A stretch of DNA of 64,000 bases from Aeoliella straminimaris. Lineage in GTDB: Bacteria > Planctomycetota > Planctomycetia > Pirellulales > Lacipirellulaceae. Numbering within the stretch: the first letter of the stretch is position 1; every line of letters starts with the position of its first letter. The translations under genes were made by a program, and so were the position numbers. Shown here piece by piece: positions 44,485 through 54,400 of this stretch. The notes below the pieces were generated by a model, which searched no databases, had not been told where the DNA came from, and was given only the letters and a program-made list of their open reading frames with translations. Where the stretch lies: NCBI RefSeq assembly GCF_024054565.1, contig NZ_JAMXLR010000072.1, forward strand, positions 1 to 64,000, given 5' to 3'.

Positions 44485-46092
44485 ATGCAGGCGGAACGCT
44501 TAAGAGGGGCGATAGTACTGGTGTTGTGCTGCGCCTGGTCGACATTGCCGGTACACGCCGTTGAACTCACGGAGCGTGATGTCGGTCCTCAGGCAATGCC
44601 GGCCGAGATCGAGCCTATCGATGCTCCGTTCAAGCTGCCGAAGCTCCGAAAGCCCGAGTTCGGTGACCGTCGCGTCGCATTGGAACTCTCTTCGGACCTT
44701 CAGAAGAGCACACTGGTTACCGAAACGATTCAGCAGGCCATTGATCAGTTGTCGGAGGATGGCGGTGGCACGCTCATCTTGCCGCGAGGTGAGTGGCTCA
44801 CTGGCCGACTCACACTGAAGTCAGGCGTAAATTTGCATGTACCACAAGGCGTAACGCTTAAGTTCTCCGGCCAGATTGAAGACTACTTGCCCGTCGTGCG
44901 TGCCCGCTACGAAGGCACCGAGGTGATGTCGGTCGGCGGCCTTATTTATGCCGATGGAGCGGAACGGATTGCGGTAACCGGCCGTGGTACGTTGATCGGA
45001 CCGAGCGACGGTCCGCTCCGCGAGGCACGTCCCGGTTTAGTGGAGGATGTGGTCGACGTGACCTTGCCGGTCGAGCAGCGCGTGCTGGACGGCCGCGAAG
45101 GGCGGCATTATTTCAGGCCCCAATTTATTTCGCTGATTGATTGCCACCAGGTGTTGATCGAAGGTGTCACACTCCGTAACAGCCCGATGTGGAACGTGGT
45201 GCCGATCTATTGCGACCAAGTCATCGTTCGGGGGGTGACCATCGACAGTCACGGCGTCGTGAACGGCGATGGCGTGAATATTGTCTCGAGCCGTAACGTG
45301 CTGGTGGAGTATTGTACAACAAGAACTGGCGACGATTGCTTTGCACTAAAGGCCGGGCGTGGCCGGGATGGAATGCGCACCGCGAGGCCCGTGGAGCAGG
45401 TCGTGCTACGGTTCAATCACTCGTCCGGCGGATTTGGCGGTCTCTCGTGTGGCAGCGAGACGGCCGGTGGCATCCGCGATATCTACGCCCACGACTGCGT
45501 GTTCGAAAACGTGCGGCACGCGGTTTACATCAAGACTCGACGTCCGCGCGGAGGAGGTGGGGAGCGAATCACCATCGAGCGAGTACACTTCACTTCCCAG
45601 TATCATGGCATTCTTATCGACATGATTGGGCTCCCCATGTACGTGGGCGAGTTGGGGCACCGACTGCCCCGCCGCGAGCTTACGCCGCTAACGCCCTACT
45701 ATCGCGAGCTCACCGTTCGCGACCTTGAGGGCACGTGTGCCACTGGTGATGCTTTGAAGATCAAGGGCATCCCAGAGAGTCCGGCCAACGAACTGTTGTT
45801 CGAGCGATTGTCGATTACTGCTCCCGGCCTGCCGAACCTGGCGGATGTGGCGAATTGCAGTTTTCTCGATTGCACGTTCCAAGCCAAGCATCCGGCGCTC
45901 AAGCTGCTGGATGCCGCCGGGGTGAGTTTCAAGGGTTGTCGAATTCTGGTGGCGGGAGCAACGCCTGAGGTAGACGTGACTGGCGCAGAATCGAAAGATA
46001 TTGTGTTTGATGACCAGGAGCCCGCTCTCACGGAGCAGGATATCCACGCCCATGATGGTGCAGAGGGATCGGCCGTGCGTCTTGAACCTTAG
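44485..46092 (+). CDS. GH28 polygalacturonase-family glycosidase, secreted
   Basis: 535 residues from ATG 44485, with a signal peptide (MQAERLRGAIVLVLCCAWST...). The parallel beta-helix of GH28 is clear: ATIQ-type TIQQAIDQLSEDGGGTLIL, LHVPQGVTLKF, the catalytic strand GVVNGDGVNIVSS, TGDDCFALKAG and GGLSCGSETAGG (in place of the fungal GHG motif), plus YIKT in place of RIK. It hydrolyses galacturonic acid linkages in pectin (polygalacturonase or rhamnogalacturonase), probably exo-acting given the bacterial-type motifs. Encoded 11 bases after the DUF5060 gene and 44 bases before the isomerase gene. Confidence 0.9.
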   Translation: MQAERLRGAIVLVLCCAWSTLPVHAVELTERDVGPQAMPAEIEPIDAPFKLPKLRKPEFGDRRVALELSSDLQKSTLVTETIQQAIDQLSEDGGGTLILPRGEWLTGRLTLKSGVNLHVPQGVTLKFSGQIEDYLPVVRARYEGTEVMSVGGLIYADGAERIAVTGRGTLIGPSDGPLREARPGLVEDVVDVTLPVEQRVLDGREGRHYFRPQFISLIDCHQVLIEGVTLRNSPMWNVVPIYCDQVIVRGVTIDSHGVVNGDGVNIVSSRNVLVEYCTTRTGDDCFALKAGRGRDGMRTARPVEQVVLRFNHSSGGFGGLSCGSETAGGIRDIYAHDCVFENVRHAVYIKTRRPRGGGGERITIERVHFTSQYHGILIDMIGLPMYVGELGHRLPRRELTPLTPYYRELTVRDLEGTCATGDALKIKGIPESPANELLFERLSITAPGLPNLADVANCSFLDCTFQAKHPALKLLDAAGVSFKGCRILVAGATPEVDVTGAESKDIVFDDQEPALTEQDIHAHDGAEGSAVRLEP

Positions 46093-46136
46093 TGAGTGCC
46101 TGAAATCTGGTTTAGTGTTCTAGCGAAAGATCAATC

Positions 46137-47045
46137 ATGGACCGAAGAAAGTTCCTGCAGGTATCGGCCGCCGCTTGGGGCTGCCAGCTAGCTTCCCGAG
46201 TGCATTCGGCAGAAGCAGCGACTCCCCCTCGCTATCGTATTGGTGTCTGCGATTGGATGATCCTCAAGCGGCAAAAGCTCGGCGCGTTTGCGTTAGCGGA
46301 GGAGATCGGGGCAGATGGACTGGAAGTCGATATGGGCTCGTTGGGCGGGCGTGAGACGTTCGACAGCAAATTGAGCGACGCCGCTGTGCGGAAGCAGTTT
46401 CTTGCCGAATCGAGGGCTCGCAGTGTGGAGATCTGTTCGCTGGCCATGTCGGGCTTTTATGCCCAGTCGTTCGCCGAGCGTCCCACCGTCCCGCGGATGG
46501 TGGGCGATTGCCTGCAGACCATGGTTGCTATGGGCGTGCGGGTGGCCTTCCTGCCTCTTGGGGTTCAGGGCGATCTGATCAAGCATCCCGAACTGCGGCC
46601 GAAGATCGTGGAGCGTCTGAAGCGGTTGGCCCCCAAGGCGGAAGAAGCCAACGCCGTAATTGGCCTGGAAACAGCCTTGCCCGCAGAAGGTGAGGCGGCA
46701 CTGATTGACGAGATCGACTCGCCGGCGGTGCGCAGCTACTTCAACTTTGCTAATGCCTTACAGGCGGGACGAGATCTGCACAAGGAACTCGAGACTCTGG
46801 GGCGAGACCGTATTTGCCAGATTCATTGCACCGACCAGGATGGAGTACTGTTGCGCGACAACGAGCGGCTGGATATGCAAGCTGCGAAGCATTCGCTCGA
46901 TTCGATGAAGTGGTCTGGGTGGTTGGTGGTCGAGCGTTCCCGCGATGCCAGCGATGCCCGCAATGTTCGCAGGAATTTTGGTGAGAACGTGCGTTACCTG
47001 AAACAGGTGTTTCAGTCGGAAGTGGCCTCCATCGAAGCATGCTGA
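46137..47045 (+). CDS. Tat-exported sugar phosphate isomerase/epimerase-like TIM barrel
   Basis: 302 residues. The N-terminus MDRRKFLQVSAAAWG is a twin-arginine-like signal. The remainder is an AP-endonuclease-2-type TIM barrel of the sugar isomerase/epimerase clan: RIGVCDWMI, LAEEIGADGLEVDMGSLGG, VIGLETALP, RICQIHCTDQDG and GWLVVERSRDASD, whose Glu/His/Asp residues could bind a metal. Members interconvert sugars or act on related compounds. Export is common for planctomycete members. The 3' end overlaps the convergent GH2 gene by 34 bases. Confidence 0.82.
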   Translation: MDRRKFLQVSAAAWGCQLASRVHSAEAATPPRYRIGVCDWMILKRQKLGAFALAEEIGADGLEVDMGSLGGRETFDSKLSDAAVRKQFLAESRARSVEICSLAMSGFYAQSFAERPTVPRMVGDCLQTMVAMGVRVAFLPLGVQGDLIKHPELRPKIVERLKRLAPKAEEANAVIGLETALPAEGEAALIDEIDSPAVRSYFNFANALQAGRDLHKELETLGRDRICQIHCTDQDGVLLRDNERLDMQAAKHSLDSMKWSGWLVVERSRDASDARNVRRNFGENVRYLKQVFQSEVASIEAC

Positions 47046-50000
47046 TGCATGATTCGCGTGGCTACGATACCGGGGTCGTCCGTAGATTCGATAGGGGCAA
47101 TGATCACATTCAGTTCCATTGGCTTCGGCAACACGGCGTACTTCTTCAGTACGCCGGGACCACAACTGCTGTTGCCAAGTCCGCATTGGGCTGTGTCGAG
47201 GGACAGCACCACATCGGCGCGCGGCTTGAGCTCACTCCATTGCCTGGCAGCGGCCAGTTCTTCAGCGGTGTACGGGATGGCCGAGTAGGCGAATGGAGAG
47301 TTGATGGCCGCAACCAGCAGACCGCGCTGCGTCTTGTCTACGAGCGCCAGCCAACGAGTATCTTGCCTCGAACCGGTTTCTTGCGGCCGGGGATACGGCG
47401 TGGCGGCGGTCGTGACGGGGCAATTCCAGCGGCCGATCAGTGCCGAGTGCTTGCGATCGGGGTAGTTTTCGTGAGGTCCGCGGCCGAACCACTCGAGTTG
47501 TTTCAGACCTCCCTCCAGATGCATAACCACGCCCATACGCGGTAGTGGAGGCAGTTCACCATAAGGTTCGAATCGGTGGCGCATCTGAATCGTCCCGCTG
47601 CCGTGGATGAGCCACTCGATGGAGTGCTTCACGCCACCAGGTCGCACTTGGGCATCCACCGACGTTGTGATCTTCACCAGCGAAGGCGACAGGCGTTCTG
47701 CTTGGCAACTGCGTAAGTCGGTTTCGACATCGGCTAGATCCGCATCGCTCCACAGCTTGGCGAGCCAGCGGCCAAAGCCGCGGTCGTTATCGGTGGGGGC
47801 ACGATAGAGTTGTAGTCTCGGGCCCGCCGAACTGGTCGTTGCGAGGTATTCCTTGCCACTGTATTGCAGTTGGGTCAGCATGCCCGTATGCCGATCGAAG
47901 GAAACCCGCACGGTCGCGCTTTTCAGGGCGTACTCGTTCTCTCGCTGCTTCAATTGAAGGGGGACCGTCTTGGCGGACATTACGAGCGGCTGAGTGTCGA
48001 CACGGGTGGCCAGTGGCCACTGGCAGCTGGCGATAAGGTGTCCTTGGTCGGCCCATGCAGTCGACTGTTTTAGCGATAGCTCCAACGTCAGCCAGGTGTC
48101 CTTCTGGAGTCCGTCGAGTGGAAGTGCTATTTCGATTTCTTCCTTGTCGCCGGCGGCAGCGGTCAACGTTGGTCCTTCGCCGGTGAGTGTGGTGCCATCC
48201 GCCGCGATTATGCTCCAGGTTGTCTGCAAGTCCGAAAGATCAAGTACATGACGTTGGTTTCGAACCTCCAGTCGGATAGCCCCTTCACTCTGCGACAGCA
48301 GCTCCAACTTCACGGGTTGATAGACCTTCTGCACCTCGAAGTATTTGGCGGTAAGCTCGCGGTCTGCCATCAAGATGCCATTCAGGCAGAACGTGCCGTG
48401 ATTTGGCTCATCGCCAAACGACCCGCCATAACCGAATGCTATGCCGTCAGGTCCCTTAATTGCTAATGCTTGGTCGGCCCAATCCCAAATGAAACCTCCA
48501 GCCAACCGCGGATGGGTGTCGATCTCCTGCCAGTACTCCGCCAAGTTACCGACTGCATTTCCCATCGCGTGGGCATATTCGCTCGCCACGATGGGACGAT
48601 CGCCTGGTTGCGTCTCGGCGACGTCCAACAGCCGGTCCCAGCGGGCGTTCTCCGGAGGGACTGCCGCATTTGGGGCATCAGGGAGACTGGGATGCAGGTA
48701 CTCCGCACGAAGTCGCGGGTAGAAGCGGCTGATGAAGTCGACGTCCGCCGGGTCGCTCGATCCCTGGGCACCTTCGTAGTGTACCAGTCGCGTAGGGTCG
48801 ACCGATTTGGCCCAGGCAGCGGCTGCGGCAAAATTCGGCCCCCAGCCCGACTCGTTGCCCAGCGACCAGCAAATAACGCATGGTTCATTTTTGTCGCGTT
48901 CCACCAGCCGCACGACTCGGTCGAGAAACGCGGTTGCCCACCGTGGTTCGTTGGCCAGTCGGCCGCGCAGGCCGTGCGTTTCCAGATCGGCCTCGTCGAT
49001 CACATACAGGCCCAACCGATTGCACAGCTCGTACCACCGCGGATCGTTGGGATAATGGGCGGTGCGTACCGCATTGATGTGGGCTTGCTTCATACGCAAC
49101 GCATCGTTCAGCATTTGTTCATCGGTCATGGCATGGCCTGTCAGCGGATCGTGCTCGTGACGGTTCACGCCTCGTAGCTTGAGTGGCCTGCCATTGATCA
49201 GCAATTGGCCATTACGAGTTTCGACGGTGCGAAATCCAACATCGCAAGCAACGGTCTGCTGCGGGCGTCCATCCGCGTTGTTGAGCGAAAGTACCAGCCG
49301 GTAGAGATGAGGGGTTTCGGCCGTCCATTTCGCAGGATTCTCCACCGTGGCGTTCAGCCAGCCGAACGGCCCCGTGCCTCGCTGGGGAGTTCGTTCTACC
49401 AGTACATCAGGCTTGTAGTCGCGGTTGAGAATCGGTTCGGCATCGTGCCGTAAGTCTGCTGGGAGTACCGGTTCGCCGGATGGAGCGAACAGCTGCGCAA
49501 CGACTTCCCATCCCGCGATTTTAGCCAGCGAAGTAGCGTCGAGTTCTACGTCAATTGCTAGCTCAGCATTGCAGTAGTCTTCATCGAGACTGGTGCGGAC
49601 GGTGAAGTCGACGATCCTGGTCGGGGGAGTGGAGTAAAGCACGACCTCGCGGTGGATACCGCTCAGCCGCCACATATCCTGGTCTTCCAGATAAGTTCCA
49701 TCGCTGTAGCGAAACACACGAACGGCGATCTGGTTTGCGCCTGATTGAACCTGCTCGGTCACTTCGAATTCGGCTGGCGAGCGGCTGCCCTGGCTGTAAC
49801 CGATCGGAACGCCATTCATCCAGACGTCGAACGCGCCTTCCACGCCGGCGAAATGCAGGAACACTCGCCGCGATTTCCATGCCGCGGGAATGCTAAAGTG
49901 GCGAGCATAGCATCCCACTGGGTTGCGGTCGCGATAAGTGGTCCAATCCTCGGGTGGCTTGGACGTTACCCGTGGCGGGTCGATTCGAAACGTGTAGCCC

Positions 50001-50350
50001 GAGCTTTTATAGATGGGCGTACCGTGCCCATGGAGTTGCCAGTTTGACGGCACGGGAATGGAAGTCCAACTGGTTGTATCGAACGTCGGCAGGTAAAAGT
50101 CGCGTGGGCATTCGTCGGGCGTCGCCGCCCAGTGGAAGTGCCAAGGGCCGTTCAGGGAATGAACCCACGGCGAGCGATCTCGCCGGTTAGCGATGGCATT
50201 GGCTTCTGATCCCATTGGCCAGGACGTGGCCCTCGCCGGTAAGCGATTGCGATGCAGGACCTGTTCGTTCTCCCAGTCCGGCGCAGCATGCAAGGGTTGC
50301 CTGGACACGAGGCAAGCCACGATGATCAAGCAACTGGTCAGACGCGTCAC
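47012..50350 (-). CDS. GH2 beta-galactosidase, LacZ-like, secreted
   Basis: 1112 residues, LacZ length plus a signal peptide (1-22). The five LacZ domains are seen in order: sugar-binding (NPVGCYARHFSIP, WMNGVPIGYSQGSRSPAEF), immunoglobulin-like, TIM barrel with RGVNRHEHDP, acid/base Glu in CWSLGNESGWGP and nucleophile Glu in IVASEYAHAMGN, then an Ig domain and a C-terminal beta-supersandwich (GVVMHLEGGLKQLEWFGRGP). It removes terminal beta-galactose (or a related sugar), as from RG-I galactan side chains. Its ATG overlaps the stop of the GH43-like gene by four bases, so the two are coupled. The 3' end overlaps the convergent isomerase gene by 34 bases. Confidence 0.92.
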   Translation of the reverse strand: MTRLTSCLIIVACLVSRQPLHAAPDWENEQVLHRNRLPARATSWPMGSEANAIANRRDRSPWVHSLNGPWHFHWAATPDECPRDFYLPTFDTTSWTSIPVPSNWQLHGHGTPIYKSSGYTFRIDPPRVTSKPPEDWTTYRDRNPVGCYARHFSIPAAWKSRRVFLHFAGVEGAFDVWMNGVPIGYSQGSRSPAEFEVTEQVQSGANQIAVRVFRYSDGTYLEDQDMWRLSGIHREVVLYSTPPTRIVDFTVRTSLDEDYCNAELAIDVELDATSLAKIAGWEVVAQLFAPSGEPVLPADLRHDAEPILNRDYKPDVLVERTPQRGTGPFGWLNATVENPAKWTAETPHLYRLVLSLNNADGRPQQTVACDVGFRTVETRNGQLLINGRPLKLRGVNRHEHDPLTGHAMTDEQMLNDALRMKQAHINAVRTAHYPNDPRWYELCNRLGLYVIDEADLETHGLRGRLANEPRWATAFLDRVVRLVERDKNEPCVICWSLGNESGWGPNFAAAAAWAKSVDPTRLVHYEGAQGSSDPADVDFISRFYPRLRAEYLHPSLPDAPNAAVPPENARWDRLLDVAETQPGDRPIVASEYAHAMGNAVGNLAEYWQEIDTHPRLAGGFIWDWADQALAIKGPDGIAFGYGGSFGDEPNHGTFCLNGILMADRELTAKYFEVQKVYQPVKLELLSQSEGAIRLEVRNQRHVLDLSDLQTTWSIIAADGTTLTGEGPTLTAAAGDKEEIEIALPLDGLQKDTWLTLELSLKQSTAWADQGHLIASCQWPLATRVDTQPLVMSAKTVPLQLKQRENEYALKSATVRVSFDRHTGMLTQLQYSGKEYLATTSSAGPRLQLYRAPTDNDRGFGRWLAKLWSDADLADVETDLRSCQAERLSPSLVKITTSVDAQVRPGGVKHSIEWLIHGSGTIQMRHRFEPYGELPPLPRMGVVMHLEGGLKQLEWFGRGPHENYPDRKHSALIGRWNCPVTTAATPYPRPQETGSRQDTRWLALVDKTQRGLLVAAINSPFAYSAIPYTAEELAAARQWSELKPRADVVLSLDTAQCGLGNSSCGPGVLKKYAVLPKPMELNVIIAPIESTDDPGIVATRIMHQHASMEATSD

Positions 50351-51438
50351 GGAGAGTCTTTCGTGTTGCCTTGGCGAAGGTCGCGCGAAGTGGCCAACGC
50401 TATAGTGCGTACCTTGCCGCCAACGCTGCAGTAGTAGTGGTACACGACTCCATTGTGCTTGATGATCCAGGGCTTATGGGCAAAAGGTGTGTCCCAGGGC
50501 TCCGAAGGACTGATCAAATCTTCGCCTTGCCACTTGGTCCAGTTCACCAGGTCGCGAGAGACGGCGAAGGTGTCAAACGCTCCCTTTTTCCAGCCGGCCC
50601 CAAAGTAAACCATCACCCACAGGTCGCCCATCCGAATAACCTGCGGGTCGCCTGAGATGCCTTTGAGGTTGTCGATCACGGGGCCATCGCCATAGCGTCG
50701 CCAATTTTGCATGTCGTCGGACACGGCGATGCCAATTCGTTCGATCCAGTCGCCTTGTTGTTTCGCGTTGTAATACATGACAAACCGGGCGCCCAACGTT
50801 TGCCTCGGATCGTGAAAGACGTGGCTCTTGTAGAGGGTCTTCTTCTCGAAATCGCGGGCATCCGTATCGTCGGGGGACATCACGGGATTCTGTTCCAGGC
50901 GGTTCCACTCGTGCGGTTTGCCAGGCGTCGTGGTCCAGGCCATTCCGATCGAGAGGGGGTCGGTTTCGTACCCCTGCTTGTGACCGCCAAAGTAAGAAAG
51001 CCAGTACTTGGCGTCGTGCTGCTGCAGCTTGTAGCTGCCACCCCAGGTTGGATCGACCAGGGCGATGCTGCCATCGGCTTGCCAGCTATCCCACCCTTCC
51101 TTGCGATAGCCGAGCACGGTGCCGGTGATTTCCCAGTCTAACAGGTTGTCACTTTCGGCCAGGATGGTTTCGTAACCGACCTTATCCTTAAACCGCGCCA
51201 GGATCATCAGCCACTTGTCATCGTGACGGAACACGTTGGGGCAATCATAATATTCATCAGCAGCCGGAGTCAGGAGAGTGCCATACTTGTGCGGCGTCTT
51301 GAGCGATTCGTAGACCTCCCGCATGGTTTGCTTCGCGATGCCCTTGTCATCGGCTTGAGCTTGAACGGTAGTTGGCCGGCACGCGAATGTGAGAATGGCG
51401 GCCGCCAACAGTGTGGAAGTCCACTTGGGACGGTTCAT
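50347..51438 (-). CDS. Secreted five-bladed beta-propeller glycoside hydrolase, GH43/GH117-like
   Basis: 363 residues with a signal peptide (to about residue 28). The sequence shows repeating propeller blades: YYDCPNVFRHDDKWLMILA, DGSIALVDPTWGGSYKL, KYWLSYFGGHKQG, SHVFHDPRQTLGARFVMYY and GDPQVIRMGDLWVMVYFG. This fits the GH32/43/68 superfamily, which uses Asp and Glu in the blades; Asp in YYDCPNV is a candidate. Possible activities include arabinofuranosidase or galactosidase. A GH130-type phosphorylase is not favoured. It is coupled to the GH2 gene (ATGA) and starts three bases after the GH106 stop, making a three-gene operon. Confidence 0.75.
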   Translation of the reverse strand: MNRPKWTSTLLAAAILTFACRPTTVQAQADDKGIAKQTMREVYESLKTPHKYGTLLTPAADEYYDCPNVFRHDDKWLMILARFKDKVGYETILAESDNLLDWEITGTVLGYRKEGWDSWQADGSIALVDPTWGGSYKLQQHDAKYWLSYFGGHKQGYETDPLSIGMAWTTTPGKPHEWNRLEQNPVMSPDDTDARDFEKKTLYKSHVFHDPRQTLGARFVMYYNAKQQGDWIERIGIAVSDDMQNWRRYGDGPVIDNLKGISGDPQVIRMGDLWVMVYFGAGWKKGAFDTFAVSRDLVNWTKWQGEDLISPSEPWDTPFAHKPWIIKHNGVVYHYYCSVGGKVRTIALATSRDLRQGNTKDSP

Positions 51439-51441
51439 GGT

Positions 51442-54400
51442 CTACTCGCTTATCAAGTGCACGGCGCCTATGACACCGTAGGGAGTTAGTTGGGTGTCCG
51501 GCAGTCGAACCGGCGCGGAGGTCCAGGTCAGGCGTTGCTCTTCTGGCAGCGAGGCGTCCGCTATTAGTCGATTCTTCCAGGTACTCGGCACGCGCAGGCG
51601 GAGATGATTCTCTCCGGGCTGAAGGGCGGCCGTGACTTCCAGTCTCCAGGGTGCCGTCCACACTACGCCACAGTCCTGGTTGTTGATCTCCACTTCAGCC
51701 AGTGGCGCCAGTTCGTCGAACTCCAGCCACGTCCGCCGATCATCCTCGGGCTGCCAGGTGAAAGTGGTTTCGTAGACCGTCACGCCCGCGAAATGCTTCA
51801 CGGCAGTATTGCTGCTTTGTGAAAGATCGTTCAGTACGGTCACATCGCGGTCGGGGGGACTATCGCCAACCGCGGCTTGGAACGATACGTGCCAGCGACC
51901 AGCGAGGGACGTATGCGTGGAGGGAGTGGAAGATTGGTACATTCGGTTGCCGGTGATATCGTCTCGCAGGACCAGCAGCAAACTCTGCCCGGGCGCGAAA
52001 GCCAAGCTGCATTGCGTGCCATGTTCGGAATTGCGGCTGGTACGTAGCTGGCATATGTCGCCGGTCACTGGGTCCCACAGCTCCACCGTTTCCCGTTTCT
52101 TTCGTACCGAGAACGTTACCTCTAGTTCGCGATCCAGTTGGTTGGATAAGAAGTAGAGGTCCCAGCCGTCGCCGGTTCGATGATTCCAGGCGAGAGACTG
52201 CGCATTGCCCGCCGACTGCGTCTCAACCGTGAGGTCAGGCGAGATGCCAAAACGCTCGAGGGTGGGATCCAGGTAGGGCCCCTGAAGAAAGCGACTCGGG
52301 TGCGCCTCGAGCCAGCCAACGGCAGACGCAATGCGAGTATTGGCATCCTGCTGTGAGAGGCTGGGCGAGTCCGTTAACGTTTCGTGGCACAGGATAGTGC
52401 CCCCCTGTTCGACCAGTTCAGCCAATTTTTCCAGCAACTTCGGGGTGATCCGCTGCGCTGCAGGCCTCATCGGGCTAGCACCGGGTAGGACCAACAGGTC
52501 GTAGGCGGCACCGTCGGCCAAGGTGATACGGCCGTCTTCGACCCTGGTCCAACGCAGCAGTGCATCGGTATTGATGGAGTCGTACTGGTAGCCCCCGAGC
52601 GGGTTTGCCCAATTGGCGGGATCGACAATGTTGGCCGACGCCCGCACTCCGGTTGGTCGTTCGCGCTGTGGCTGACCTAGGTTGGCCAGTCGCTCTCGTT
52701 CGCGGGCGATGGTCAGCTCGCCGATGAGTCCGGGAAGGGTGTCGAGCAACCGTTCTGGGGGGATGGAGCGACTCGGGAAATCATCCCCCGTCCACACCGC
52801 CACGTCGGTTACAGGGCGACCTTGCTGCAGCACTGCGCTGCACCGAGTGTAGTATTGCATCCAACCGCGCGACGCGGGGAGCCACGGTTGGTCGCGTTGG
52901 AAGTACAGGCCGACGCCACCTAGTGTCTGACCCGGTTTACGGTCGAGCCACGGATTGTGCGTAAACACATGCATGACCATTCGGTTGGCACCCAACGCCA
53001 GTTGGCGGTCGCCCAGTGTCTTGAGTTGGCTGGGGGCCTCATCCCAACGGATGCGCAGTTCCGTGAACGCCTCCGCCTGGACGATCCGCTTTCCGTACAC
53101 GTGGGCAGCGGAAATGGCGTCGCGCATGTCATTCGGCTTGTCGTGCGTGGGACTGTTGAGCCAAAACTCTCCCATCGGCACGTCGACCAGGGAGAAGTGC
53201 CGCATGGCATCGCCGGGCATGGTGGGGGCGGTACATTCGGCCGAGAAGGTCAGCCCCTGTTCGTGAGTCAGTTCGCGAAGGGTGCCAAAGAATGCCTGTG
53301 TAGTCAGATCGGCAATGGTAGCTCGCATGTCCCGCAGAAAGCGTTCGCTGGTCTCTGCCGACCCGACTGGAATGCCCGCGATACATGGCAGATACCGCCG
53401 GAGGTCGTAACCTCGCAGGCGGCGAAACTGCTGGGCGAATCCAGGCGTCCAGTTCTGGCCGCCACATTCCCAGCTATCGACATGAAAAGTGGTGAGTAGA
53501 CGATGGGTTGCCTGTTCGCCAATCTCTTCCGCAATCTGGCGGTGAAACTCGCCGTACCATTTGTCAAATTGCAGCCGGATAGCCTCCGGGTTTAGCTTGT
53601 CGCACTCCAGTCCCAGCCCACCTCCTGCCGTAGCATTGGTGCTTCCGGTTGAAGTGTGGCCAATCCTGAGTAGCGTCCACTCGCCGGCAGGAGCGTTCCA
53701 CCGCAGATAATTGTCATCGGTCAACTTATCGCTCAAGTCGACGATGTCCTGAAGCGGTACACAAACTTCGTTGGGAGTGGTATTGGAGTTGTTCCATTCA
53801 CTCATTCGCCAAAGCTTACCGCTCTTGCCACGGTAAGATCCAATGGTTGGTTCGCTGCCAAGCAGAATCGAATTCAGTTTCAGCACGGCAACCCATTTGG
53901 CCGAATCAAGGTCTTCTGCGCCGGGCTCGGAACCCTCGGGAGTCCAGGCGAAACGAAAGATCCGGGCAGTGGTTGCCGGAATGGCATGCGTGACTGGCGT
54001 GGCTTCGTCTTGCCACCCATGCCGAGGAGGAGTGAGCTGCTGGACCAGTTCGAATTGGTCTCCCTTCGCGCTTGCCAAGACCGAGAGCCGTTGGCATTGG
54101 TAGTTATTGCCATCAGGGGTGATGGTCACACTACGGCACGTGAAGGGTTCCGCAAACTCAAATTGAATCCAGCACGGCGTTTCCGAACGATACCTGTCCG
54201 AGTTGTCCGCGACCGACAGCCGTGAGGCGTGAAGTTCGTTGTCGCTTGTCGTGACCAGCGGCGATCGCTGGTTGCTGCTTTCGCGACTACCTGGCAGGCT
54301 GGGGAAGGCCAACACTGCCACATCGCGGTAATAGTTGCTGTCGTGCAGTGGCTGAGGAATCTCCAACGAGACTTCTTGCCCACCAACGAAGTCGATGCGC

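Noticed and set aside
50347..51438. Assignment of the five-bladed propeller protein to GH130
   Set aside because: The visible blade motifs do not show the GH130 phosphate-binding basic residues; a GH43-like assignment is safer.
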